A stretch of 36,388 nt of DNA, from positions 1 through 36,388 of the forward strand of contig CACOTF010000010.1 of assembly GCA_902630065.1 (NCBI GenBank), given 5' to 3'. Numbering within the stretch: position 1 is the stretch's first letter; each line of letters begins with the position of its first letter. Below are positions 1 through 7,049 of this stretch, in pieces. The position numbers were made by a program, and so were the translations under genes. This DNA is from an uncultured Pelagibacteraceae bacterium (GTDB lineage Bacteria; Pseudomonadota; Alphaproteobacteria; Pelagibacterales; Pelagibacteraceae). The notes under the pieces were generated by a model that saw only the letters and a program-made list of their open reading frames with translations, was not told the DNA's origin and did not search any database.

Positions 1-1232
1 ACTTTTGCAATTTTTTTTAGTTCACCAATTATCTTTTCTTCATAAATAGAACCTCTTAAACTCTCAATAGCTCCCGGGTTTTTCTCATAATACTCTTTAA
101 CCATTTTTTCTTGTCCAGGCATCATTCTGAATTGTTTTTGTATTTCTGCATTTAACTCTTCTTGAGACACTTTGATTTTATTTTTTTCACCAAATGCATT
201 TAGAATTAGACCGGTTTTAATTCTTTTTTTTGCTTGTTCCTCAAAGTATTTCATATTTTTTTTCTTTTCTTCTTCCTTCATGCCTTGGGCTAATATATTT
301 ACCTCTTGTTCAATAAGGTTAGCTGGTAACTGATCAAGTTTTTGTTTTTCAATTTGTTCAAGAATTTGTTTTTTTGAAATCATTTCTAACGAATTTTTAA
401 ATTCATCATTGATTTGTTTAGATATTAATTCTTTTAAATTATTTAAGTCTTTTGCACCTAAATTTTTTGCAAAATTGTCATCTATTTTAGTTTCTTCAGG
501 TTTTTTTACTGCTGTAATTTTACATTCAAATACTGCTGATTTGCTAGCAACTTCTTTTTCTGGAAAGTTTTCTGGTAGTTTAACTTCTACTTTTTTATCT
601 TGCTTGTTTTTGACGCCATCTAATTGCTTATCAAACCCTTTAATAAATAAATCTTTTCCAAGTTCTAGTTGAGTATTCTTTCCTTCATTTCCTTTAAAAT
701 CTTTACCATCAACTGTGGCTTTATAATCAAAAACAACTAAATCACCCACTTTAGCAGCATAACCTTCTTCAGCATCTTTAAAATTTTTCTGAGTTTTTGC
801 TATTTGATCAATTCTTTTATCAGTTTCTTTTGGATCAATTTTAACTACATATTCATCTACTTTAAGATCTTTAAGTGATCCTACTTCTACATTTGGTAAT
901 TCTGTTACTGAAATTGTGTACTCTAGATCTTTTCCTTCGCCAAATGACTTTAAATCAATTTTAGGCTGCCCAGCTGGTTTAATTTTATTATCTTCGAGAG
1001 CTTTTGTTGTGGTATCTTTTAATACTTTATCGATTACTTCTCCGTATACAGCTTTTCCAAATTGTCTTTTTAAAATTTCGGTTGGTACTTTTCCTGGTCT
1101 AAATCCTTTTAAAACGACATCTTTTTTAATCTCTTCATATTTCTCCTCGAGATATCCAGATATAGTTTTTTTATCGATAAAAACTTTTATATCTTTTTCT
1201 AAACCTTTTTTATTTTCTACTGTTACTTTCAT
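1..1232 (-). CDS. tig: Trigger factor, C-terminal end beyond the window
   Basis: Ribosome-bound chaperone and peptidyl-prolyl isomerase that meets nascent chains at the exit tunnel. Reading down from ATG at 1232 the frame stays open to the left edge: 410 complete codons and no stop, so the 3' end is missing. The N terminus reads MKVTVENKKGLEK. The ribosome-docking signature GFRPGKVP lies at about residues 43-50 (near 1090-1105). The middle carries the FKBP-like domain, with VGDLVVFDYKATVDGK and ELGKDLFIKGFDKQL, and the C-terminal part is the Lys/Glu-rich helical chaperone region. The family is usually 430-480 residues, so only a short tail is absent. The start lies six bases after the tRNA-Leu CCA end, with no Shine-Dalgarno in the gap, so it probably shares the tRNA transcript. 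In many alphaproteobacteria clpP-clpX follow tig; that position is outside this window. Confidence 0.95.
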   Translation of the reverse strand, partial: MKVTVENKKGLEKDIKVFIDKKTISGYLEEKYEEIKKDVVLKGFRPGKVPTEILKRQFGKAVYGEVIDKVLKDTTTKALEDNKIKPAGQPKIDLKSFGEGKDLEYTISVTELPNVEVGSLKDLKVDEYVVKIDPKETDKRIDQIAKTQKNFKDAEEGYAAKVGDLVVFDYKATVDGKDFKGNEGKNTQLELGKDLFIKGFDKQLDGVKNKQDKKVEVKLPENFPEKEVASKSAVFECKITAVKKPEETKIDDNFAKNLGAKDLNNLKELISKQINDEFKNSLEMISKKQILEQIEKQKLDQLPANLIEQEVNILAQGMKEEEKKKNMKYFEEQAKKRIKTGLILNAFGEKNKIKVSQEELNAEIQKQFRMMPGQEKMVKEYYEKNPGAIESLRGSIYEEKIIGELKKIAK

Positions 1233-1238
1233 ATATTA

Positions 1239-1323
1239 TGGTAGGCGAGAAAGGACTCGAACCTTCACAGTTTGCACTATTGGTTCCTAAGACCAACGCG
1301 TCTACCAATTCCGCCACTCGCCC
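1239..1323 (-). tRNA. tRNA-Leu (anticodon TAG)
   Basis: An 85-base cloverleaf reads on the minus strand. The acceptor arm GGGCGAG (1323-1317) pairs with CTCGCCT (1249-1243), with one G-T wobble at the first pair. It is followed by discriminator A and an encoded CCA (1241-1239). The D-arm region is GTGGCGGAATTGGTAGACGC, typical of leucine tRNAs. The anticodon stem TTGGT/ACCAA encloses loop CTTAGGA, giving anticodon TAG (UAG), which reads CUN leucine codons. The long variable arm and the T arm with GGTTCGAGTCC follow. The tRNA sits directly in front of tig. Confidence 0.95.
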
Positions 1324-1329
1324 AAATTA

Positions 1330-1358
1330 TTGGTGCTTTATATATGATTGTTTATAAT
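1330..1358 (+). promoter_or_regulatory. Sigma70-type promoter for the 59-aa membrane protein gene
   Basis: On the plus strand, TTGGTG (1330-1335) and a perfect TATAAT (1353-1358) are spaced 17 bases apart. The predicted start near 1365 leaves a leader of about 36 bases before the ATG at 1401. It occupies almost the same bases as the opposing tRNA promoter. Called by consensus matching only. Confidence 0.5.
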
Positions 1359-1365
1359 TGTCCAA
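1337..1365 (-). promoter_or_regulatory. Sigma70-type promoter for tRNA-Leu and probably tig
   Basis: On the minus strand, TTGGAC (1365-1360) and TATAAA (1342-1337) are separated by exactly 17 bases. The expected start near 1330 lies about seven bases before the mature tRNA 5' end. No other promoter-like sequence separates the tRNA from tig, so tig probably depends on this one. Called by consensus matching only. Confidence 0.55.
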
Positions 1366-1400
1366 TTCGAATAATAGTGTAAAACATTAGCTTAATTGAT

Positions 1401-1580
1401 ATGAGCAAAACAAATATTGCAATTGTTATTTATCTAATCGGTCTTGCGTTAGGTGCAATTTTTTTAGATATTTGGAGTGCTGAAACTGGACCTAAAGCAT
1501 TATTGGGAATTGGATGGACAACTTTATTTGCTATTGCTTTATTTTACGCTGAAAAAGAAAAAGAGGAAAAAAAAGATTAA
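1401..1580 (+). CDS. Small two-helix membrane protein, 59 aa, unknown function
   Basis: The frame encodes MSKTNIAIVIYLIGLALGAI and continues to a highly charged tail, EKEKEEKKD. Two hydrophobic segments at about residues 5-23 and 33-50 are joined by a short polar loop containing DIWSAETGPK. This predicts a hairpin inner-membrane protein. A well-spaced promoter lies upstream, though no clear ribosome site is visible. The TAA overlaps the stop of the convergent dehydrogenase gene in a shared TTAA. I do not recognise a family. The ordered membrane topology and its fit between two genes argue that it is real. Confidence 0.7.
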   Translation: MSKTNIAIVIYLIGLALGAIFLDIWSAETGPKALLGIGWTTLFAIALFYAEKEKEEKKD

Positions 1581-2431
1581 TTCTTCTTTATCAATTCACT
1601 TATAAAGAGTTCACCATCACCATCTTCAACGGCTTTTTTATAAAAAGATTTTGATAGATCAGATAATTTTTCTGCATTTTCTATGCCCTTGAGCAAGTCT
1701 GTTATATACGTCAAATCTTTTAGTGTATTAGTCGCTGTAAACTTAAAGCCTGTGTAATCATCCTCTAATACTTTATCGAAAATTCTCTTTAAAGCATTAG
1801 AATTACCCGAGCCCAATTGTGCTACTTTATAAAGTTTATCTAAATCAATATCTAATTTTTTTGCAGCTTTTATTAACTCAATTACATAAGTAGCAGTTCC
1901 TAAAGATAGAAAATTATTTAATAATTTTGTTTTTGCACCATTTCCAATACTTCCAAAATGATAATAATTTTTACAAAAACATTTTAAAAGCTCTTCTGAT
2001 CTTTTTAAATTTTCCTCAGATCCACCAACAATACCTCCTAATATTCCTTCTTCTGCTTGAACAGGGCCTCCCATTACAGGGCACTCTAAATAAGGAATAT
2101 TATTTGCATTTAATATTTGCTCCATTTCAATAGATCCGTTTTGATTATGAGTGGTTATATCGATTATGATTGTTTTATCAGTTAGTAATGACACTATTTT
2201 TTTTCCAATTTCATGTGCAATTGGTGAATTCGTTACACACAAAAACAAAGCATCTAATCCACTGTTACAAAGTTCTTCATATGATTTAACTTCTTTTGCA
2301 CCCTCTTTAACAATTCTATCAATTGGCTTTCTGTTCTTGTTAACAATTACAAATAATTCATGATTATTTTTAAGGATGTTATTTGCAATACCAAATCCCA
2401 TCCATCCAACACCTATAAATCCAACTTTCAT
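1577..2431 (-). CDS. NAD(P)-dependent beta-hydroxyacid dehydrogenase (3-hydroxyisobutyrate dehydrogenase family)
   Basis: A 284-residue enzyme of the 3-hydroxyisobutyrate / tartronate semialdehyde / 6-phosphogluconate dehydrogenase family, which oxidises short beta-hydroxyacids or reduces the matching semialdehydes in the cytoplasm. The N-terminal Rossmann motif is GFIGVGWMG (residues 4-12). The substrate-loop region is CPVMGGPVQAEEG (117-129). The catalytic lysine is K169 in the family pattern GxxxKxxxN, followed by the all-helical C-terminal domain with the K238-D239 pair. The signature around residue 91 reads DITTHNQ instead of the more usual D(A/S)(S)xxP, so the substrate may be unusual. 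Length is normal for the family. It is convergent with the 59-aa gene and not closely linked to valine-degradation genes, so the exact substrate is open. Confidence 0.85.
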   Translation of the reverse strand: MKVGFIGVGWMGFGIANNILKNNHELFVIVNKNRKPIDRIVKEGAKEVKSYEELCNSGLDALFLCVTNSPIAHEIGKKIVSLLTDKTIIIDITTHNQNGSIEMEQILNANNIPYLECPVMGGPVQAEEGILGGIVGGSEENLKRSEELLKCFCKNYYHFGSIGNGAKTKLLNNFLSLGTATYVIELIKAAKKLDIDLDKLYKVAQLGSGNSNALKRIFDKVLEDDYTGFKFTATNTLKDLTYITDLLKGIENAEKLSDLSKSFYKKAVEDGDGELFISELIKKN

Positions 2432-2453
2432 AAATCTCTATTTTTTTATTTTT

Positions 2454-3404
2454 CTAAAACTTTTTTTTCTTTCTATTTTTATTTTTTCTTTCTTTGGCCC
2501 AACTTAACTTCATTAAGCCATTGTGCAAAATAGAAATTCTAGCAATATATTGACCCTTATCACCAATTGAATTTGAAAATGGTTCGTCACATGATGTCCA
2601 TAACTCATAATTATAAATATTTGTTTTTTTATCTACTAAAGCAAAAGTAGTCGTGCTATCTGTTATTTTACCACCAATGGTCAACATTTTCTCATCCATG
2701 GGTGTATATTTTTCACTATATTTTTCAAAAATAAAATTTCTGAAAGGTTGCATTAAAGCTTCGCATCTACCCCAACTCAACTTATTACGATTTGCCTTGT
2801 GATAAGCACTTATTCTATAAATTTGATCTGTGTCTTTTACAGTTTGTACAATATATGTTTCAAAATCTTTATTTGGATCTGGAGCTTCAATGACTATTCC
2901 TTCCCTAAATCCAATCATATCATTACCTAAATTTATTCTTGTTAAAATTTTATAGTTTTTAATGTTATCACCTATTTGTATTCCAAATAAATTTTCACCT
3001 TTGGTGAATTCATCATCATCTTTAAATTTTGTTAAAATTGTCTTGGATTTGAATTTTTCATTTGTAAATGGTGATTGTCCTTTAGCTTTAATAACTAACT
3101 CACCTTTTCTAATTTTATATGAAGCTTTAACATCAAACTCATTATAATCACTATCAATAAATGTAGATGTGCCCTTATATGAGACATTTTTTTTCATAAA
3201 AATTCCATTAAGTTCATTTTGAAATTCTTTGAAGAATCTACCACTGTAAATAATGTACATTTTATATTGATTTTCTTCTTTGACTATTTCAAAAACACTT
3301 TTAGTATTTTCGTTAATCCATCTGCCTATAAATTTATCTTTAGCATTTGCTGGAATAAATAATAATGTCAAAAAAAAAATAATAACAATCTTAAAATTTT
3401 TCAT
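2454..3404 (-). CDS. Exported protein of unknown function, 316 aa
   Basis: The protein begins with a clear signal peptide (MKNFKIVIIFFLTLLFIPANA, cleavage likely after ANA at residue 21). The next segment, FIGRWINENTKSVFEIVKEENQYKMYI, resembles small beta-barrel proteins that start with a 'GxW' strand (lipocalin/DUF2147-like). This is a structural impression only. A second domain from about residue 140 contains GENLFGIQIGDNIKNY. The C terminus is strongly basic (KERKNKNRKKKKF). Two cysteines, in WGRCEAL and TSCDEPF, could form a disulfide. It lies 22 bases upstream of the dehydrogenase start on the same strand, so the two may be cotranscribed. No family name can be supported. Confidence 0.65.
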   Translation of the reverse strand: MKNFKIVIIFFLTLLFIPANAKDKFIGRWINENTKSVFEIVKEENQYKMYIIYSGRFFKEFQNELNGIFMKKNVSYKGTSTFIDSDYNEFDVKASYKIRKGELVIKAKGQSPFTNEKFKSKTILTKFKDDDEFTKGENLFGIQIGDNIKNYKILTRINLGNDMIGFREGIVIEAPDPNKDFETYIVQTVKDTDQIYRISAYHKANRNKLSWGRCEALMQPFRNFIFEKYSEKYTPMDEKMLTIGGKITDSTTTFALVDKKTNIYNYELWTSCDEPFSNSIGDKGQYIARISILHNGLMKLSWAKERKNKNRKKKKF

Positions 3405-3522
3405 AAAAAAAACATTTCTTTAAATATATTGCGTTCATAGCAGAAAGTTCTATTAAATTTAATATTATTTATATTTAATTAATAATCAAAAGTTTTAATC
3501 TTCTAATCAAAGTTAAGTAGCA

Positions 3523-4077
3523 CTACATGGTTTCAATACTACCAATAAATTTATAGTTTTTATCTATAACTACAATTTCACCTGATGAAGTGCCGAAGTT
3601 TAACATTTCAGAAATAACTACAAAATGAGTTACTAAAATAAGATTTTTATCACTATTCCAATTAGATATATATTTTTTTAAACTCTTAATTTGTTCATCT
3701 TTATATTTATAAAATTTCTCTTGATAAAAAGAGTTTAAACCTTTGAAAGTTTCATAATTATTAAAGGCAAATCTTGCAGTATCTTTACATCTACACCATT
3801 CACTCGATAATACTTTGTCAATTTGAATGTTATTGTCTTTAAATAATTTTCCAATTTTTTTTGACTGTTCTATGCCTTCTTGATTTAAATTTCTTTGAGT
3901 ATCACACTTTGTTAAATCAATATTATCAGGATCTCCATTTCCCGGAGCAAGTGAATGTCTTATAAATACTATTTTCCCGCCTTTCTGCAATTCACTTATT
4001 ACCAAATCATCAGCCTGTGAATAATTAGAATAAAAAATACTTAGCAAAAATAAAAGAATGACATTAATATATTTCAT
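3523..4077 (-). CDS. Exported histidine phosphatase family protein
   Basis: A phosphoglycerate-mutase-like phosphatase, probably periplasmic. From the ATG at 4077 the protein has 184 residues with a signal peptide (MKYINVILLFLLSIFYSNYS, then QADD). The RH(G/S) motif is FIRHS with phospho-accepting H41 after R40. A second basic residue sits in SSEWCRCKDTA (R96). The second histidine is in LILVTHFVV (H151). The order R-H, R, H is that of the branch-1/2 histidine phosphatases. A TTG three codons upstream (4086) would also be in frame, but it lies inside the opposite gene and ATG gives a cleaner signal peptide. The start codon faces that of the uracil-DNA glycosylase across two bases. The substrate is unknown. 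Confidence 0.8.
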   Translation of the reverse strand: MKYINVILLFLLSIFYSNYSQADDLVISELQKGGKIVFIRHSLAPGNGDPDNIDLTKCDTQRNLNQEGIEQSKKIGKLFKDNNIQIDKVLSSEWCRCKDTARFAFNNYETFKGLNSFYQEKFYKYKDEQIKSLKKYISNWNSDKNLILVTHFVVISEMLNFGTSSGEIVVIDKNYKFIGSIETM

Positions 4078-4079
4078 TA

Positions 4080-4754
4080 ATGGCAATTAAATTTGAAAAA
4101 TTAAAAAAAACAATAGTTAAATGCAATAAATGCCCACGGCTTGTTAAGTTCAGAAAGAAAATATCTACCGAAAAAAGAAAACAATATATTAATGAAACCT
4201 ATTGGGGAAAGCCAATTACTGGTTTTGGAGATATAAATGGAAAAATAATGATTGTGGGTCTCGCTCCTGCTGCTCACGGTGGAACAAGAACAGGCAGAGT
4301 ATTCACAGGCGATAGATCCTCTGATTTTTTATATAAATGCTTACATAATGTGAAAATAGCAAATCAAAGTAATTCAGATCATTTAAATGATGGATTACAA
4401 ATCAAGAATACTTTTATAACACCAGCTTTAAAGTGTGTTCCTCCAGGAGATAAGCCTTTAAATGATGAATTGAAAAATTGTTTTGGTTATTTTAAATCAG
4501 AGTTTGAAATACTTAAAAATCTTAAAATAATTGTGGCTTTGGGTAAAATTGCTTTTGATACTTGTGTAAAATTTTATAGAGAAAATTTTGATTACAATGA
4601 GAGAGTAAAATTTGGTCATGGGTCATATTTTAAATTACCGAATGATGTATTATTAATGGGCTGTTATCACCCAAGTCCAAGAAATGTAAATACTGGCAGA
4701 ATAAACGAAAAACAAATGACTCAACTTTTCAAAAAAGTGAAGCAACTTGTTTAA
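4080..4754 (+). CDS. Family 5 uracil-DNA glycosylase (UDGb)
   Basis: A base-excision repair enzyme that removes uracil, and in this family often hypoxanthine or other deaminated bases, from DNA. At 224 residues it is normal length. The iron-sulfur cluster cysteines are C15 and C18 (CNKCPRL), C119 (ALKCVPPG) and C134. The active-site motif GLAPAAHGGTRTG (60-72) continues into RVFTGDRS. It has Ala rather than the polar catalytic residue found in families 1-4, as expected for family 5. The C-terminal motif is HPSPRNVNTGR (197-207). The start codon forms a CATTAATG palindrome with the divergent phosphatase start, and the stop overlaps ybgC in a TTAA. Confidence 0.92.
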   Translation: MAIKFEKLKKTIVKCNKCPRLVKFRKKISTEKRKQYINETYWGKPITGFGDINGKIMIVGLAPAAHGGTRTGRVFTGDRSSDFLYKCLHNVKIANQSNSDHLNDGLQIKNTFITPALKCVPPGDKPLNDELKNCFGYFKSEFEILKNLKIIVALGKIAFDTCVKFYRENFDYNERVKFGHGSYFKLPNDVLLMGCYHPSPRNVNTGRINEKQMTQLFKKVKQLV

Positions 4755-5146
4755 TTTATCAATTTTTTAATAAAAACTTTTGGAAGTTTAACTGGTTTTC
4801 CCAATTTATTTAGAGATACTAATTTAATTTCTGCGTTACACAATATATCTGCTTTTCTTTTAATTACCTGTGACATTGTAATGGTGGTCAAAGTATTAGA
4901 TTTAATTTTTGTGAAAACAGTAATTTTATCCTCAAATTTTGCTGGTTTTTTAAAGTCTACGTTGCAAGTTTTAACTGCTATTAAAATATTAAACTTATCT
5001 AGTAATTTTTTGTTTGAATATCCAAGTGAATAAATAAGCTCTGATCTTGCTCTTTCAAAATATTTTAAATAATTCGCATGGTAAACTATCCCACCAAAAT
5101 CAGTATCTTCGTAATATACTTTTAGATTATACTTAAACGCTTTCAT
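4751..5146 (-). CDS. ybgC: Acyl-CoA thioesterase, YbgC type
   Basis: A 131-residue single hotdog-fold thioesterase that hydrolyses short-chain or hydroxybenzoyl-type acyl-CoA. In many proteobacteria it is encoded next to the tol-pal cell-envelope genes. The signature VYYEDTDFGGIVYHANYLKY (10-29) holds the catalytic Asp (D16) and H23, followed by FERARSE (30-36). These are exactly the residues that define YbgC rather than the 4-hydroxybenzoyl-CoA thioesterases of other branches. No tolQ/R/A/B is seen here, so the gene is separated from its usual partners or the operon lies elsewhere. It is 19 bases downstream of the DUF3047-like gene on the same strand. Confidence 0.88.
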   Translation of the reverse strand: MKAFKYNLKVYYEDTDFGGIVYHANYLKYFERARSELIYSLGYSNKKLLDKFNILIAVKTCNVDFKKPAKFEDKITVFTKIKSNTLTTITMSQVIKRKADILCNAEIKLVSLNKLGKPVKLPKVFIKKLIN

Positions 5147-5165
5147 CCACTGATATTAATAAAAT

Positions 5166-5819
5166 TTATTGAGAAGAAAAATAAATATTTTGATAGTAAG
5201 TAATTGATTTTTGCTTTGAATTATCTGTGTCAGACATGATCGCTATACCATCCAGCTCATTAACATCTAAATTATGGAATTTTTTGAAATCTTCTTTTAC
5301 ATTTGCTTTAACTGTTACCCATTCATTTAAGTTTGTTTTGGTGGTTGCAAGCACATTATCTACTGATTTTTTAGTATATGGGCTTCGTGAGTTACTTCCA
5401 ATATCTTGATTGCTAGAAAAAACATAATTTACGGCTCTATTTGATAAAGCTGTTGCTCCAGTTTTCTTGATAACAAATACTCTTGCTGCAAAATCATGAC
5501 CTTTTTTAGCTGTCTCATCTATTCCTGGTATATCTTTTTCAATTTTCCAAGTTATATTTATGAAAGGTGTTTTGTTTAGATCAATTTTAATCTCCTTACC
5601 CAGTCCAGAAGCGGCATTATCTGCAATAGCTTTTAGGTAATTGCCGCTCTCATTAGAGCCAACGGAATAAGTAGTTTTATTATCTGCCCCTCTTACTTTT
5701 CTAACTGTCAATTCTGATAATTCTTTGTCTGTAAATTCAAATACTTTTACTTCCTCAGCAATCAAAGTGGTTTGAAAAAATGCTGTAACTAGAATTAATT
5801 TAAATAAAAATCTAAACAT
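5166..5819 (-). CDS. Exported DUF3047-like protein
   Basis: A 217-residue secreted protein with signal peptide MFRFLFKLILVTAFFQTTLIA, cleaved before EEVKVFEF. The features INITWKIEKDIPG, KGHDFAARVFVIKK, AVNYVFSSNQDIGS and ELDGIAIMSDTDNSK match what I know of the DUF3047 family. That family is a beta-sandwich domain with a conserved 'W-x-V' strand and a 'D-(Y/F)-A-A-R-V-(Y/F)' strand, of unknown function, found in periplasmic proteins of proteobacteria. The call rests on memory of that pattern. It is upstream of ybgC on the same strand, and the pair may be an operon. Confidence 0.7.
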   Translation of the reverse strand: MFRFLFKLILVTAFFQTTLIAEEVKVFEFTDKELSELTVRKVRGADNKTTYSVGSNESGNYLKAIADNAASGLGKEIKIDLNKTPFINITWKIEKDIPGIDETAKKGHDFAARVFVIKKTGATALSNRAVNYVFSSNQDIGSNSRSPYTKKSVDNVLATTKTNLNEWVTVKANVKEDFKKFHNLDVNELDGIAIMSDTDNSKQKSITYYQNIYFSSQ

Positions 5820-5914
5820 GTCCTCTCTATATAAAAGATAAAATAATTTACAAATTCAAAATTTTGACATCATTTAAACATGCATAAATCATTATTGTTC
5901 TCTATTTAAAGGAT

Positions 5915-6046
5915 ATGAAGTTAGCAGTTCTTTTTGGTTTGATGATTTATTGGTCTATAATTATAACCGCACCTGTAATTTCAAAAAATTCTGAAAAATT
6001 CGGAGAAAAAAAGGTATTAATACCTCTTAAAAAACCAAGAATTTAA
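5915..6046 (+). CDS. Small single-helix membrane protein, 43 aa
   Basis: A 43-residue frame, MKLAVLFGLMIYWSIIITAP followed by VISKNSEKFGEKKVLIPLKK and PRI. One N-terminal hydrophobic helix precedes a basic, soluble tail. An AAAGGA purine stretch three bases before the ATG is one of the better ribosome sites in the window. Its TAA shares a TTAA with the stop of the convergent alcohol dehydrogenase gene. Short secreted or anchored peptides of this type are easily missed. Family and function are unknown. Confidence 0.55.
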   Translation: MKLAVLFGLMIYWSIIITAPVISKNSEKFGEKKVLIPLKKPRI

Positions 6047-7047
6047 GGCAGAAGCACTATCTTAGGGGCCGAACAGGTTCCATCATGAATTTCTTTAAAA
6101 GCTCCCCAACCATCTTTAAGATTTCTATACTCAATCCACTCTATCTTGCCTAGTTTGTTATTAGTTAAAATATCAATAGTTTCTCCAAACTCTTTATTAG
6201 TATAACAATAAGTCCCAATAAAAGTGACTTCTTGAAGAGTTGCTTTTCTGAAATTAAAAGATCCTGCAGGCTGAGTTAGTCCGATATGAACTATTATTCC
6301 TCCTGGTTTTACTACACTGATTGCCTGTTGTCGTGAAACTTCAAGTCCAACAGTATCAAAAACTAAATCAAAGCTGCTCTCTTTAATATCCTTATGATCT
6401 GGTGATACTGTTTTTGCATCTACATATTTTGAGCATGCACTAAGTCTTTTTTGATTTGGATCAGAAATAGTTAAATTTGTATTTCCTTGGATCTTGGATA
6501 AAATTAAAGCACACAAAAGGCCAATTGCTCCACCACCCTGAACAAGAGTTCTGCATTCGGTTAATGGTTTTTTTGATGCATCTACTGCTAATAATACTGC
6601 ATGATATGAAACTGCTGTTGGTTCAGCAACCGCAGCCTCTTTTACATCAAGCTTTTCTGGAACTTTGAAAATATTATGATCTGGAACTGTAATAAGTTCA
6701 GCAAACGCACCTTGTCTTTCATAAGGTCTATTCATTCCTAGAAGAACTCTATCTGGACATAAATGTTCTCTTCCACTTTTGCAGTATTCACAATTTCTAC
6801 AAGTTATTAATGGATTAAGAACTGAAATTTGATCTTTAAGCTTACCATTAATTATTTGACCACTAACTTCATGACCTAAAATTAACGGTGGAATTCTTCT
6901 CTCATCTTTTCCATGGTAAGCATGCATATCTGAACCACAGATGCCTGATGCATGAACTTTAAGAATGCTTTCACCAGGTTTTTCAGAAGGTTCTTTTTCC
7001 TCCCTAAATTCCATTTCCTCAACACCAGTGTAGACAAGGGCTTTCAT
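6043..7047 (-). CDS. Zinc-dependent medium-chain alcohol dehydrogenase
   Basis: A 334-residue MDR-superfamily oxidoreductase that uses NAD(P)+ on a polyol, threonine-like or other secondary alcohol. Catalytic zinc ligands are visible as C37 (GICGSD), H59-E60 (GHEVSG) and E142 (AEP). The structural zinc is held by C83, C86, C89 and C97 (CRNCEYCKSGREHLC). The nucleotide site is VQGGGAIGLL, which is GxGGxG-like. The closest characterised relatives by style are sorbitol, galactitol-1-phosphate and threonine dehydrogenases. It is last in the minus-strand operon after the NCS1 permease (2-base gap), so its substrate may be imported by that permease or by the TRAP system. Specificity cannot be fixed from the sequence. 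Confidence 0.88.
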   Translation of the reverse strand: MKALVYTGVEEMEFREEKEPSEKPGESILKVHASGICGSDMHAYHGKDERRIPPLILGHEVSGQIINGKLKDQISVLNPLITCRNCEYCKSGREHLCPDRVLLGMNRPYERQGAFAELITVPDHNIFKVPEKLDVKEAAVAEPTAVSYHAVLLAVDASKKPLTECRTLVQGGGAIGLLCALILSKIQGNTNLTISDPNQKRLSACSKYVDAKTVSPDHKDIKESSFDLVFDTVGLEVSRQQAISVVKPGGIIVHIGLTQPAGSFNFRKATLQEVTFIGTYCYTNKEFGETIDILTNNKLGKIEWIEYRNLKDGWGAFKEIHDGTCSAPKIVLLP

Positions 7048-7049
7048 TA

